Source: Luscinia megarhynchos
Taxonomy: Eukaryota > Chordata > Aves > Passeriformes > Turdidae
Assembly (NCBI GenBank): GCA_034336665.1
Contig: CM067584.1
Span: 930,001-994,000, forward strand
Length of the DNA stretch: 64,000 nucleotides
Reading direction: 5' to 3'
Both the position numbers and the translations under genes were made by a program. The notes beneath the pieces are model-generated. The model was not told the origin of the DNA. It saw nothing but the letters and a program-made list of their open reading frames with translations, and ran no database searches. Below, one piece after another: positions 48,701 to 63,600 of this stretch. The first letter of the stretch is position 1; each line of letters opens with the position of its first letter.

Positions 48701-51700
48701 ACCGACCCACCTGTCCATGGAAGAGGCTCTGGCACTCAGCTGACAGGCCCCCATGAGGCTGCGGGCACTGCTGGGGAGAGCTCCAGAAACTGGGGGGCTC
48801 CAGGAGGGAGCATGGCTTCTTCCACAAGGACAAACACTGACCTGATTGTATTTCTCACTTCGAGACAAGGCAAAGCTTTGCTTGCACTTGACACTGACGC
48901 TCAGCTTTCCAGCCAACAGCTCTGGCTGGCCCCCAGGGCCCCAGGTATGCTGAAAGCCACTGAGGAACGATGTGGTCCCTGCAGTGTGCCCATGCTCACA
49001 GCCAGATTTCAGCTCTGCCTGGTGGGTCCCAATGGGATAAAAGCCTAGCTGAGCTTTTGGGGTGCATAGGGAGGCATGAACAGCCTCTGCAACAGCGGCC
49101 TGAGGAGAGGGAGGCTTGCAGGAGGCATACCCCAATGCTGTATGTGGATCTGGCAGTGTCCTCACACCGAAGCACTCACTTCCCACAGCCAGTGTCCAAG
49201 ATATGAGCTCTCAGCCATGCCAGAATGGGCTATTCCCTGGAAAAGCACCAGGGTAATGATGTATTGCAAGGATTGCTGCAAGAACAATGGGACACTCAGC
49301 AGGAGAGACCCTCCAGCAGGTGACAGGTGTCACTGGCAAGAACACAGCATCATGTCCCATCTCCGTACCCTACTTGGAAGGTCACAACCCCTCATTGTTG
49401 GTGCTGGGCTTCATGGTAGCACAAGATTTCCTCTCTGATGCCAAATACCTTGTCCAACCTGGAGAAATGCTGCCGAGGGGTGTAAGTAGGTCTTGGGAAG
49501 ACAACGACCACCTGCCTGCTTTCCTGTTGGAACCACAGCAGCCAAAGTCACCTCAAAAGCCATCGGGAGGTGTTTAGAGGGACAGAAGAGGCAGCAATAC
49601 CATTCTCATCCGTACAGGAGGGCAAGGCTGAGCACCCCTGAATTGTATCCCCTCAGCCTCATGGCTCACAGGAATACAAGCCAAGACTGTAATAAACATT
49701 CAAGGCAGGACTTGCTGACAAAAACCCAAGCGTGGAAAACAAAGGCTGAGAGGAAGAGAAGGAATGGGAGAAAAATCCTCCACAAGGAAAATAATACCAA
49801 AAGGAGTTGTGCACAACACCCAGTGGGGATTGCTAAAAACAGCGAGGTTATTTTAATCTCGCTTTCAACAAGCGAGCGGGTGTGACGGAGAAGGGAGAGC
49901 ACAGGGATGACACCCAGGACCAGGGCACCGTGTGGCATGCCACAGGCAGGGGCACGATCCTGGGACAAAACCCTGAGCAGGAGGTGCGGACAGGCCCCCA
50001 CCCCATGTCAGCAAAGCACCGCACTGTGAACAATGCCAGCTGGATTCTGCTGCCATGCACACGTGTGTGCCAAAGGATGAGACGAGAAACATGCTGATGT
50101 CAGGTTGGGCTCCAGCTGCGAGAGCTCCACGGAGCAGGAGGCAGAAGGCAGAGTGGTCTCTGAATGCTGCTGAGGGGAGTTCTGGGGCTGCTGGAGTGCA
50201 AGTGACATAATGAAGAGGCCACATGAATAAGAGCACCAGGCAGGATGAGGGAAGCAGAACTAGGATGGGTTTTAAGACAAAATAATCAGCACAGGATAAG
50301 AGCTGGAGGAGAAGGGCTCACAGCATGCCTGTGAATGGAATCCCAGAAGGGAGCTGGGAGGAGGCCAGGGAGGCTGAGGACAGTGAAAAAGCTGTTAGAG
50401 CAGCCTCCTGAAGAATCTGGGGATCTTGATGATCCCTGACACATCCCGCAAGAGGACACAGGATTCAACAGCCTCTCTGCACAGAACTGAGACCTTTTCA
50501 AACAGACAGGACCAAGAAAGAGACATTTCACCTCCTTGGTGCAAAGACCAAGTTCTGCTGCAGAGATCACAGACCATGAACATGCAGCATTGGACAGGGC
50601 CATCAAGGTGGCCCAAGCACTCCCCAAGGCAGGCAGGATCTCCTTGGACAATCCCAGCGCTGGCACTGGGTGAGTTCAGTTTTGGCTACATCCACACTCT
50701 TCCAGGGAATGCCATCCTTGGTCCCACAAGGAAGGCAGGCAGCACCTTGCAGCACCTTGCAGGAGGGAGACAGCCCAACTGCTGCATTTGGAGTTCACAC
50801 AGAACAATGCACAAAGTGGGCAACAGAAAGGGTCCATATGTCCCATAAGTTCCAAATAAACCCCAATGGTCCCATCCAGATACTGAATAAAAAACCACAT
50901 TCCCACAAGGGGGGTGTCCCCTGATGAATGAATTGGGAGGAGGCACAAACCACTCCTAGCTACTCAGCGCATCGAAAAAAGGAGATGCTCTTGGGTGAGA
51001 ATTACTCACTCTGCTCCAGTTACCTTACAATTCTTCAGGCGAGATCTCATCCCACCATCAATATGCTGGCAGCCAGCTGGAGATCCTCACAAGCCTGGGC
51101 TTGTGCTATTCGAGGCAAGACCCAGCTCTGGGGTTGGGGGTGATGGGCCCACTCAGCTCCCCACGCTGCCCGTGGCCACTCCAGGAGGCGCCGAGTCTTG
51201 CTCCACCCGCACCTTTCCCCGCCTCTGATGGGAAGTGAAGAGACACTGCCTCCCTTGCTGATGCTGGGAACACCCACAGGGGACTTCCAGATTTCCATCC
51301 ACACTGTAAAGCAGTCACCCATTGGGCCACCTCCTCTTCAATGGGTTTATGCCTTTCCAGGATTGTTTCTTTGTCCCAGATAACCTCATTTTCAGTATGT
51401 TTATGAATATTTACAAAATGCAGGTTAAAGATGCCACTACCACATCCCTTCAGTGCCCTAGCAGCATCAGAGAAGCTCCTCTCCTTTGCAGAGACCTCAC
51501 TCACCCTTTTGGCATCAGCCTGTCACTTGAGGTACATCCCTGAGGCTCAGCAGTGGTCGAGTGGCACTGTGCAGCTCCCCACACTATCCACAGGATTCCT
51601 GACTCTGGCAGCACATTCCCACTCCATTTTCCACTGGGCTTGGATTTCAGTGCTCACCTGCTGCCACCCTCATGCCACAGGGAGAAAGGCTTGGAGCCAG

Positions 51701-54700
51701 CTCCCTCCCTCCCAGGGACAGCATGTGTTCCCTCCTGGGTATCACAATAGCCTCCTCCCTCCTGAAACGCTCCTGGAAAAGCCTCTGGGTGGAAAAGGAT
51801 AAGGCAAAGACGGTCACAGGTAGCAAAATCCTGATCCTAGCACAATCCTGGCCCCCAAACTGGCATATAAACTTTGTAAACTTTCGACACTCAAGATCAT
51901 GATGGGCAGAACTCCTGCAACAGCTCCAGATGTGAACACCCTCAGTCTGAACATCTGGAGCACATCAGAAATGAGGCTTGGGGCCAGGAATCACCAGTAA
52001 TACACAGCTGGGCACTAGCAACCCTGAGACCACCTCGACAGGGATGATCTGGGCCAACAGGCACACAGCAAACCACAGGCCTGCTGGAGGCAGAGGAGCC
52101 ACAGAGTCCACATCAGACAGGGCAAGCAGGAATCCCAGGACAGGACAGAAAGGAATGCTGGGCCAGGAGCACTGGAAAGCAGAGTGAGCAAGGCCAGGTG
52201 TGCAGGGCCAGCACTGCGGTGCAGGGCACCATGCCGGGACTGAGGACAGTGACCACCCCCAAGCAATGGCTGTGCTGTCCCCCCATCAGCTGGAGCTGGG
52301 GACCCCTTTGCCCAGCCTGACAGTCGTGCTGCCCAGCTGGCATCCTGACAGGCAACTCAGGAGTAGGAGGCAAGGCACAGCACACAGGCAAGGACAGCAT
52401 GAGCCAGATGTTGGACAGGCAAAGCCAGACACATCCAGGGCTGGCTCAAACTTCCAGCTGCTCCAGTTTCCTAGGTCAAGCACAGCAGAGCTGCGAGCCA
52501 AGGAGACACAGCTGTGTAGACCACCCTTACCAAAACACACTTCCCAGGCTCCAGGCTCCACAGGGAACTCTCCGTGTTGATCTTGTGGGTGAGTTTCCCT
52601 TCCATAAGGATGTGTTGGCTGTTTCCCTCCAGCACTGCTACACGAATTGCACCACTGCTGATATCCACAGACACCTGGAAACAAAGAGAGAGACAATAAT
52701 CTGGAAGGCTCCTGCTTGCCATCTCACTGCACAAGCTGGGGTTTGGGATCAAGTGCACTTGCAGGGGATGAGGAGAGAAGAGCTTCCAGCCCTGTCTGTA
52801 GTAGCAGGGTGGGAATCCCGCTGTTCTCTCACAGCAAACAGTGACAGTTTGGAGGAGAGAGGGAACCTCTTTAGGGAAGGAAAAGCAGTATAGCCCAGCA
52901 ATTGGGGGGGCCCTTGAGGGATTCAAGGCAGCTGGTTCTACCCTGTGCCTCAGTTTTCCCTAAAAGACAACCAGTAATGGTACAGGCCTCCAAACAGCAT
53001 TCAAAGCTTGGGCACCTACTTGCTGTGAGAGAGCTCTTTAGTGGTGTGCCTGTCCCTGTGACAAGCTGGGTATGAGTGTGTGTCATCCTGATAGCTGACC
53101 AGGGGCAATTTGGGGATTCCTACACTAGGGCTGCAGCAGGCCATCCCCTTTGCTGCACCATGCTGAAAGCATGGCCCTTGGCTCTGCTCCAGCTGCTGGA
53201 GCCAGCACTGGGCTCAGCCCATGCCTCCTATCAGGTGTGTGAGGAGGGGCTGCGTGCAGGAGGAATGCTGCAGCACGCTCTCCCGGCTCCCTGCTACACG
53301 GGCAGCTCCATCCCCAGGACCGGGGCCAGCTCCCGCCCACAGCAGCCATATGGGGAACCCTGCTCTGACCTGCCATGCAGGTGACATGGCTGTCCCCTGG
53401 GGAGACAGAGGCAGGCTGTGAGAGGCACGCAGCAGTCTTGGTCTCTGTAGAGACCATATGTTCTCTTTTTTTCCTTCCAGCCCTGAGGTGCTGCCAGCAG
53501 AGCCCGTGCCAAGCCAGGGGATGTAGGGAGGACCTGGCTGGGAAAGGGGCAGAATCGTGGCCCCCAGTGCTGGCCCAAGAGGAGGAGACTGCAGTGAGAT
53601 TTGCCTGCATTCTCTCCCAGAGTTCCCCCAGATCTTCCTTCTGCTCTGCAGATCTCATTTGAAATGTTATTACATTATCCATTACCTAGGAGACTTACAG
53701 CAGCTCACTAGCTCCACACAGGCAGAAGACAGGCAGAGCTGCTCCAGCCAGGGAGGGCACCGCGGCTGTGTCTGACTGATGTCACCAGGGTACTGCCCCC
53801 AAACCTGCTGTGTGCTCTGGCTGGAGCAGAGGAGACCCAGCACACACAGCACAGGGTGATGTGGGACCAAACGCCAGTGCAATGGCTGGTAGCAGGATCA
53901 TGCTCATAGGGGATCCAAAACAATCCCCTATGAGAGGGATTAATTAAATGAGGATGGGAGAGGACAACAGGCTGTCACCTGGCATGTGGCAGCCTCTACC
54001 AGAGCAGCTGCCCTGGGATGCAAACACCTCCAGAGGAGGTGCTCCCTCCGTGGAGCAGCGCCCTCCAGCCCAATGCTGACACCTCACTGCAGAGACAAGG
54101 AATGGGGATGAGGCTCTGCTACCACCATCCACTCAGGTCCCCAGTGCAGGGACAGAGCTGCTGATGCTGGGTTCTCAGCACGGCACAGGGCCTGCCCAGA
54201 AAGGACGAAGGGGAAAAAAAGCAAGGTGACTACCAAGTAACCTTCTGGGGAGAATTCTCTGGGGTGTGGAGGGCCAGTAAAGCTGGAGACATGGAAGGCA
54301 CAGGCTCAGCATTGTGTCTGTGGGATCCATGTGGACAAGAACAACCAAATGTGAGAGGAGTTTCATTCACAGATGGCTGCACAAGATATCTGGTGGGGCT
54401 GAGGGACACCTTTTAGGTGGATCTGTGACCAGCCACACATTGGGAAAGGGAGCAGAGAAACCCAAACAGAAGAAGAGATACAAACTGGGAAGACTTCACC
54501 TAGCCACTTCGCTGTGCAAGCAGACAACATAAGAAGCAATTGCAACACCTGCTTCTACCTGCACCTAGCCAGAAGGCCCCACCCAGCACACCAGCCCCCC
54601 AGGAATAAGGACAGGGGCAGCACATGCCCTGCTGGAGAGCCCTGCCCCTCCGTGCATGGAGGGACATGTCTGAGAGGACTCATATGCACAGCACACACCT

Positions 54701-57021
54701 GGGGGAAGGCCAAGAGCAACCCACAGCACCCTGGCAGCTGTGAAGCTGCTTGTCCTTCCCCACGTGCTCCCTACGAGCATCTCAGAACGCTCTGCTTCCA
54801 AGGAGAGCCAGCTCCCGCCTGTGTGCGGTGGCCTTTTCACCACAATGATTTCTGTGCACACTCAACACCCATGCCCGCCCACACAGTTTAAACAAGCAAA
54901 TACAAACTGAGAGGAATGGAACTTGTCTCCTTGAGTCCAGCAAAGACGGAGGTCTGGAGCCATTATCTCTACTTAAGCACTCACATCCATGGGCCCCTGT
55001 TGCGCCCAGAAGCAGATCAGAGAGGTGGGGACCATGGAGGAAGACGCTCCCACCTACCCAATCACCCATTCGGGCTCCAAGGACACCTGAGCTCCATACA
55101 AGGAAACCTTAAGCTCACCAGAGCAAAATGTGCCATAGCAACAGCCTGAATCCCAAAAAGTGTCATAAGGAAGACTGTGAGCACCGTTAGAGTTGGGTGC
55201 AATCTGAACCCAGGGACTAAATGGGGAAATTTTTAATCTACCTTTGACAGACAGAAGCCAAAAACCTGGTAATTTTTTTTTTAATATGAAGTTGTCTGAA
55301 TGCAGAATGTTGCTCTTGTACAGGTACCTGAACACCACGTCCAAAGTCCATGGAGCTTTTAAATTCCTCTGAGTCCTCCTGCTCTGACCCAAGACCCAGA
55401 CTGTCTGTTCTCATTCCCCCAAGCCTGGAATACATAGAATCATTTGGAAACGGAAAGTCAGCTACCAAGAGGAGCCCCAAGAAGGATGGATGAACAAAAC
55501 ACCAGGAAGAAGAGTGCAAGGAGAAGGGAAGTCCAGCATCCGAACAACCAGTTGCTCCAAGAGGGCAGTGTGGGCAGACACTGAGGCAAGGGTAGGCAGA
55601 GTCATGCCACGGGCACTGGCGTGGGAAGGGGGCGTCTTGAAACCCCTTTGCCTGCTCTGAGGTGCAGGGACTCTTCCACAGTGATGGCACAGTCTTGAAC
55701 CAAGGAAAAGTCAGGAAACCATATTCTGTCTCCACTCCTGTGAGCTCCTGTGCAGGCTCCTGAACCTCTCCATGGCCAAGGATGGAGCAGACAGAGACCT
55801 GTATGGGGTTTTTGGCAAGGACACAACTTCCCTAGCATGGAGGAAACTTCCCCAGTCCGGGAGAGGAATTGTGATCAAAGTATGATGCAGAGGGATGGAA
55901 TATCCATCTGGACATCCCAGAATCCTTTCAATAGACAGCCTGGGTTTGTTTTAGAGACCTGCTGGGAGAGATGCATCTTCCTAGTGCCCTGCTGAGTCTG
56001 TGGCAGCCCTCTGCCCCCTCAACCCTCCAGCACAGGCTGCTGCTGCTGCCGCTGCCAGTGACATTCCTTGGCATGCTGAGGAGCTGTGTAGGCTGAAGCC
56101 AGTGACAAACTCCAGCGTGCTCCTTTAAGCCACCCTGGAAGCAGAGGAGAACAGGAGGTGGGGGAACACAGGCTTCCCAAATGGAAAAATACAGAGGAAA
56201 GGGCAACACTTGGGAAAGAGCTCAAACTTCTGGGTCCAACTAAGGCCAGCCATGGGCACAGTACTTATGGGTCCCTGACCAGGAGGGAGCAGAAGTGGTG
56301 CAGGAAAAACAAGGTGGCCACAAGCAGAATGGGAAAGCTCCCACTTGAGCCAAAGAGAGAGGCGAGATCTCTCTCTGCACGAAGCCAGCCAGGGGGAGGG
56401 GCTGGTCCTCAGTCTCCACCCCAGGCCGGCTCCCTTCCATGTAGAGCAGGTCAAGCCACACAGGGGCTGTGCCTGATCCAGCTCCCCAGTGCCAGAGGAG
56501 CCGTTCCAGCAGCTCCTGCTTCCAAACAGAAGGCAGAAGACACTCAGAGCCAGAGGAACAACTGAGGAAGAGCATCCCCAGCCAGGCTCCTAAACACACG
56601 TGTGAGTATGCAGGTAGTGGAAACAGAAAGAAGCAGCACAGAAAGGGTGAGTCAGTACCAAGGAATCTAGCTGGCATGGAGCAGAGGACACTGCAGCACA
56701 AAAGGAACATGGACAGACTGTGATCTCAGTCCCCACCAGACTCATACTGGAGAATAAAGCACAACCACATCCTGGTCCTTCAGTACAAAGGACAAGGAGT
56801 CCTTCCGCTCCAAACACAGTTTCCCAGGGAAGCTGCACACCCCACTGGAAAGGGAAATGCTAAAGAGACACCATTAACACCACTTTACCTGTTTGCCTTT
56901 GACAATGTGCTTGGGCACAGGCACTTTGATTTCCAGGTCACTGTAGTCTTGGGACCAGGTGTAATTCTCTCGCACAGCTCCATTGTAGCTGTCGGGGTTT
57001 GTCTGGAACTGCTCCTGTCTC
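45765..57021 (-). CDS. NUDCD3: NudC domain-containing protein 3, C-terminal part (5' exons beyond right edge)
   Basis: NUDCD3 is a NudC-like co-chaperone that works with HSP90 and stabilises dynein intermediate chain and Kelch proteins (family knowledge). Coding exons in the window: 56889-57021, 52531-52674, 46439-46627 and 45765-45875; stop at 45765-45767. Phases join throughout. The encoded part begins at the RQEQFQTNPDSYNGA segment and covers the whole CS/p23-like domain (YTWSQDYSDLEIKVPVPKH, LMEGKLTHKINTESSLW, EYWWNAILEGEE), then the conserved tail MATVDEEEHAVLDRLTFDYH and PGAVQF. About 192 residues are present of roughly 360 expected. The N-terminal exons (charged region with an EEKIRRKEEEE-like helix in mammals) were searched for between 57.0 and 64.0 kb and not seen. 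Introns are otherwise mostly unique sequence. Confidence 0.96.
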
Positions 57022-60000
57022 CTGGTGGAGGGAGAAAGGGGTGACACATTAAATGTCAGAGAGATCAGAGCCTGGAGAGAGCAGGAAGCCTGAGAGCAGG
57101 ATGCAAGAAACCAAAAGGGAGGGCATAGCTTCTGCTCGGCCCTCCTACAGCATCTCCCAGGCTGGGCTCCTGTCCAGTCTCTCCCTCACTGCTGGCTCTG
57201 TGGAAAGGAGCAGGTCCAAGTAAGCAGCCACAGGACACAGGGACCACAGCCACCCTGCCCACTTTGGGTGATCCATAGTCCCCTCTCCCCAGTCTGCTGC
57301 AGCAGCAGTCAGGCTGCTGACAGGACAACTGGTGAGACACACGGCAGTTTGGCTGCCTAAAAGGTGTAGAGGTGGCCCCCAGTGGTACCAGGGCACCTTC
57401 CTGGCTACCCCTGCTCCAGCACAGAGTTCCTCGTTCCCTCCACTTCGCATCACAGCTGGAGCAGGGACACTGGCACGTACTGGGTGTAAGCAGTCCCCCA
57501 AGCCACTGTCATGGCTCAAGAGGTGGTGGCCTATGGCTGTGACTGAGCTCACCATGAAAACACAGCACTGTTCTCCTCACCCTGATTTTAACGTTTGGGA
57601 AATCCAGCAGCTGTTATGACCAGGGCAATTGTTTACATGGAGGTGATGGAGCTGGGGACCAGGATCCCTCAAGAGCCATCCCAGGCTCTTGTGAATCATG
57701 AGCAATACTTCGAGCATAACACTGCCCCTTCCAGCTGTGGAAATGTCAGAAAAGCTGAGGAGATGGCTGCAGGGATAAGATGAGGTTTATCAGATCAATA
57801 AGCAATAATCAATACAGTATTTACAGCCAAGAAAGGAGATCACCACACCTATATCCCTTTAAACTGCTGGGCTGGGGATCTATTCCACTGAATCCTCACA
57901 GAGAGGGCTTTCAAATAAAATCAAATCTCTTCTAAAGATAGCTGTGGTACTAACAAAAGGCAGAGTTATTTTAAAATGTTTTGATACCCACCTAGGTTTC
58001 AATGTAGAACTGGATAAACATGGGGATCAGGGACTTATGTAAAGGGGGGGCTGGTGAAGACCAGCCCCAGGGCACAGACAGCACAAGGGAGCCTATCTTC
58101 CTGTGCCCCGCTGCCTTCCCGACACCCCCACCCTGGGGGGCCTCACTAGTATGGGGTGGGGCTGGCTCCAGCAGCTCGGTGCCCTAAGGCTTATGTAAGA
58201 GCCATCTATCTAAATTAAATTAGGCCATAAGACAGTCAGAGGGGGCTGTCAATGTGGCTGCACACACCTCCCTGTTTTTTTTTCTCTATGGTTTCACCAG
58301 GAGCACCAAGGGTGCCCCTGCCCTGTCACACCTATGGACTGGGTTGGTTCTGACCCACTCCCAGGCACCGAGGGCACTACTGGGACTGGCAGCGTTCACG
58401 GCTCCCAGCCCCAGCTGGCCATTCCAGGGGGCATCGCATCATTTTTTGGGCATCTCGGCCTTGCCTGGCAGTCGCCCATTGGGTGCCCATTGCCATGGAA
58501 ACAGGGTTGGCATGGCAGCGAGCACCGGGCTGGTGCGTTGGCTCCAGCTGTCGCTTCCCAACCGCCCCCGGATTGTAGGAGTCAAACAGGCTGGAGGGCG
58601 AGAAGCCGAATGGTGCAGGCGGCCAGGCTGTGGTGACAGGGCCTTCAGGGCCTCTCGCTCATTCACGGGAAGCAAAGGTGCTGAAATGCGGTGGCACGTC
58701 CCCAGGCATGTCCCTAGGCATAGGTCCCCACCGAGGAACAGCAGGGGTGGCACCCAGCTCGGCTCTCAAGGCACAACTGTCTCGGAGAGCACTCTGCATC
58801 AGCCCCCGGCAGGGAGGAGGATCTGTGTGTAGCCTGGGGCAGCTTGGCTGGTTAAATGCCCTCACAGGACATTTTCCCATGCTGTGGGGTCTGCCCAGGC
58901 ACAGCACAGCTTTATGGGACTCCTGCCCTCCACCCCAGGTGGGCTACGAGGCCACACGGAGAACCAGAGGATAAATCTGACCCGATTTTAAATCCAGCTG
59001 GATTTTTTATCTCCTAAGAGAGTGTTTCCTTCTAAGCAGTATGGGCCACTTTCTATTCTTCTGCAACCTTCCAGGGCAGCAGCATGGAGGGGGTTTCAAC
59101 ACCCCACAGTCCTACCTGACCCACCCTTCAGTTCTCTGCAGCCTCCTTCCATGAGAAGCCCAACTTTCTGGCTCAGTGGCCATGCTGGCCAAGGCAGAGC
59201 CCAACCTGGCTCCTCCCAAACCAGCCAGCAAGACACCTGGGGGAATCTGGGAGTTGCCATTCTAAGTGTCTGTGGCTCCCTGCAATCACAAAAGAACCAG
59301 TCAAGAACCATCAAACGGCTCTTTCCCCTGGCCTGTTCCCCTCCAGACCTCTACTGGGAAAAACTCAAAAGGGAGCAGGAGGAGGCAGTGGGCCTATGCC
59401 CAGCCAAGGCTCCCAGATGCAGATCATCAAAGATGGGAGAAACCCACCAGTACAAAGGCACACATGGTGAGACACCAGCTGCAAATGCCACACGGCCTTA
59501 TCCTCAGCATGGATAAATACAGCAACCAGCTGCTATCAGGTGTGCCCTGGAAGTGCCTTCTCTTCCTCAGAAGAGCACCAGGGCAAAGCAGACCCCAGCC
59601 AGGCAGTTCTGGATGTTGCTGCCCCACGCAGAGGTTACCAAATGCAATCTCACTGCCTATGATGGCGTTAACCATGCAGCAGGGAAACTGAGGCAGGACT
59701 TGCTCTGCAGGAGCTTTGTCCAAAGTCTCTCTGCACAGTATAGGGACTGTGCAGGTGACAGCAGCCTTACTCCCAGCCTGACTGTCCCTGTGGGACAGCT
59801 CTGTCATCCCCCAGAGCTGTTACTGTGCTGTACCTGGAGCACGGCTGGGTGATGGAGGGATGTGTCACTGCCACCTCTGCCATCGTGTGTAGCTCACTGG
59901 ACAAGCTCAGCTCGACTGCCTCAGCCTTGCAGGTCGTCATCCAGCTTCAGGGGGAGAAGTTCCTCCTCGTGCCTAAACCTGACTCCAGCCATGGCTGCTC

Positions 60001-63000
60001 ATCCTGGGGGTGTGAGTTCCAGTATCACTTTTCCATTCCTTTCCTGCACAACATCCCGGTCCAAATCTCTCCAGCTGTTTTCCCAAGACTCCACCAACCT
60101 CTGCTTCCAGCTCTGTTTCCAATGTTAAAAATCCATGCAATAGGCTTTGTACCCCTGAACAAGATCACTGGGGGACTCACGAAACCTGGATAATTTCACT
60201 GCCAGTGTAACTGCCAGCTCTGGAGCCATGGAGGATCCAGGAGGGTGGTGAAGGCAGGCCGCAGCCTTGTTAGGCACTGCTGACAAACGGCTGACAGCTC
60301 CACCACCTCCTGAAGCAACTCTTCCTTTCCTGGAGGTTTTCCAACCAGATCTCTGCCTGGTCCAACTCTGCTTAGCACACACGAGTGACACTCCAGAATT
60401 GGACCCTGCTCCTTGTCTGGGAAGCAGCTACCCTCGCTGTTCACAGGCGACAGCTCTGGCTCACAGCATGCTGGGCCAAGCCACGCCGGAGGGGGCTCTC
60501 TTGGCCAAAGGCATCCATCATGTGTCAAGAGCACCACTGTGCAGAGGCAAGAGAACCAACACCACAGTTCCTACTCCCAGACCCACCAAGTGAAGACGGG
60601 GGAGAGACCCAGCACACAGCGTGGGTTGGGTGGTGACTGTCCCAGCAGTACGGCTGCTCCTGGTGCAACAGTCACTCACCAGACTGCCTGAATGCCTGCT
60701 GGGCTGGGGCAGGTGGTGGCAGGACTGAGGGGAGGGAGGGTGACAAAGTACCAGCTTTTAAACCCAAGGGTTTGGCACTGCGTGCACTTGGCTGCCGGGT
60801 GGTGGGGATGGTGGGGGTGGGTCTATGTGTTCTGTCTTGTTCTATTTTCGCTCGCAATGTGTCATTTTGGGGGAGGTGAAACCTTTAACAATGCACCGCC
60901 GAGAAGCAGCCGATCTATTTCGCACTCCTCAGAGCCACATGGTGCAGCATGGCTGTGCTGTCCCTGGGACTGGAGCCACTCCCTATGCATGGGGGAGACC
61001 CTCAGCAGCAGCACAAGGGGACCAAGGCCCCGAGAGGCTGTCCCTGGTGGGTATGCTGGCTGTCTGAGGATTGAGCCCCATACAGAGATTTCTGGGCATT
61101 TCTTACTCCAGGATTCCCAGCTCCGTGGGTTGGTGACGCACGATAAGCTGAGCAATGTGGAAACGGCAGCAGCAATCCTCGCTCTGCGAACAGTCAGATG
61201 AACATGTCTCTGTCCTTGGAGCTCAACTGCTGCAGCGCCAACTCTATGAACACAGTGCTGGACATAAACAAAGAGCAGGCACCAAACACACCAAAGGATC
61301 AGGTTGCTTGAGCTGAGAAGAAGCAGGGTAGCTCACTGAGTTCCTCTTCACTGAGGAGTTTTGGTGCAAGCATGCAAAAGTTGAGGAAAAGACACAGCGG
61401 CATGAGGAGCAGAGGTGGGAAAGCGTCATGGGAGGGAACTGATACAGCATAATCTAAATGGACCTCCTTTTTTCCCTATAAGAAGAAGGAAAACATTACA
61501 AGGATTTTGAGAACGATTCAATGAAAGTGATCCTCTCAGCCTGGAGCAGTTCAGTTTTCCAAGGCAGGATTCCTGCCCTCTCAGGAAGGGAAGTCCAGGA
61601 TACCTGGATCTAGTAGTCAAGGATGCCACTGCTCAGGGGCCAGTACAGCACACATCCTCCCACCACTGCCATTCCCAGAAAGCTTCCTCCAGAGCTGGCA
61701 CTGCTGTTTGCTATTAGTCAAGGTGTATTATTTAGGCAGCTCTAAGGAAAACACATCAGGCCAGATGTGGAGATATGGAGGAAGGATGAGAGGAACAGTC
61801 CACAGTCTGTCCCCCTGAAACTGCTCCTGCAGGTAGAACAGGGCTGCTGGGAACCAGTACATCAGCAGCTGCCATCCTCCTGCCTGGGAAACACTCGGGT
61901 AACCCACCTAGGGTAGCCTGTCAGACCCCTAGCAACCTTCAGGCCTTCATACTATCACAAATTCCTCCTCCCTCCTGGGGAAGCACCTTGCACCACACCT
62001 GCACCCTGCCCTCCCAGAACTAGAGGGGCTGCATGAAGCCCAGCAGGGCAAAGAACATAGAGCAGTGCCAGCTAGGAAGGCAGGCATGGGGATGGCTGAG
62101 TCCATTCTGCATCACTGCAGAACGGCCACGCTCACCCAAAGACATCAGCACATGCAGAAGAATACAGATTTACTGGAATACAGATTTCCAGAACTTCTGT
62201 CCAATAGCCCTCCAGATGAGAACCTAAAGTGCCACAAGCCACACGAAGGTCTATGCACCCCAAAAAGCTGCTACCAAGCTTCAGCTTGAGCTGGGTAACA
62301 GCCAACAGCCAAAGCTAAAAAAAAAAGCGGCGTCTAAGATGATTTTGAAGAGGGTAAAGTGTGCCCTCTGCTCATCAGGGTTCCAGTGTGGGTGCTGTAG
62401 CAACAGTAGGTGAGCCAGAGGTTTAACCTCATCAGAAAGCTGCAGGGATTGTGTGCATGGAAAATCCCAGCTTTGTGCTCCTTCTGCAAGCAAGCTGCAA
62501 AGAAGCCTCCCCCCTCACCTCCAGATTTAACATCTTTTGGCATCAAAACATCAGGACAGTTGCACTTTCTGTCTCTGGGTTCTGCCTGGGAAGCGCCGTG
62601 GTAGGAAAACATAGACCGCAGCTCCCAGACCTTTGCTGGGGTCCAGGAGGCACCCAGGGCTCCACAAAGGCTTCTTTGTACCAGCACTTCAACTAATGAG
62701 GGCTCTGGCACAGCACTAAGCAAGTTGAATGCCAAATCCCTTCCCTTACAGAACAAGTCACACTGCAGTCAATAAGCCTCAGGATCCACTCTGACCATCC
62801 CAATCCTCTCCGACACTCCCTGGCCGGCAGCAAGCTCCAGCCCTGAGCACAGCAGTGGTCCAGGGCCCTGCCAATCCTCAGGATTACGTCCAGCCCAGGT
62901 GTGTTTGCTTTGCTGGAGAACAACCCAAATCCAGTTTTGGAAAGTCTTCTTCACCCCCAAAGTGGACAGAAGTGTGTCAACAGCTCCCCATAGCCCATTA

Positions 63001-63182
63001 TCCCTGGGGTCCTGAGCAGACACCTCCAGGACTGCACTGCGCAGCTTGGTGGTCCTGCTCTCAAAAACAAAAAGTGAAAAATGCAAGCCAGTGCCTTCCC
63101 CCTCAATCTAAAACCTGAGGCACAGCCCAGCCAGGAAATGTAGTCCAGGCCCAAGCCTGCAGTGCCCACCATCAGCTTTATA
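57022..63182. other. NUDCD3 upstream intron, mostly unique sequence
   Basis: No exon, RNA gene or recognisable repeat was identified on either strand. An X-box-like attgccatggaaac is at 58489-58502. An AT-rich island (ctatctaaattaaattagg) is near 58205, beside a GC-rich block. Open frames here show no family signature. Confidence 0.55.
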
Positions 63183-63600
63183 AGGACCACGGAATCATGG
63201 AATTATTTTGGTTGGAAAAACCCTCTGAGACCATCAAGTCCAACTGTGCCCCTAGCACTGTCAAGGCCACCACTAACTCATGTGCCCAAGTGCCAAACCT
63301 GCACGTTTGTTAAATCCCCACAGGGATGGGGACTCCATCACTGCCCTAGGCAGCCTGTGCCAGGGTTGGGCAGCCCTTTCCATGAAGGAATCTTCCCAAT
63401 GTCGAACCTAGAGCTCCCCCAGCACAACTGTTTCCTTTTGTCCTGTCCCTTGTTCTCTAGGAGCAGAGCCAGATCCCCACCTGGCTCTAGTCTCCTGTCA
63501 GAAAGTGTCAAGAGTGAGAAGGTCCCCCACCCTGAGCCTCCTTTTCTCCAGGCTAAGCCCCTCCAGCTCCCTCAGCTGCTCCTCGTGAGACTTGTACTTC
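63183..63600 (-). mobile_element. CR1 LINE fragment, - orientation (NUDCD3 intron)
   Basis: Starts with the reversed tail (accacggaatcatggaatta), then 'gaccatcaagtccaactgtg', 'ccaggctaagcccctccagc' and 'cagctgctcctcgtgagact', typical of CR1 in antisense. Confidence 0.88.

Noticed and set aside
57100..63180. Search for NUDCD3 exons 1-2
   Set aside because: No frame shows the charged Glu/Lys/Arg helix or the N-terminal helical domain of NUDCD3. They are taken to lie right of the window.
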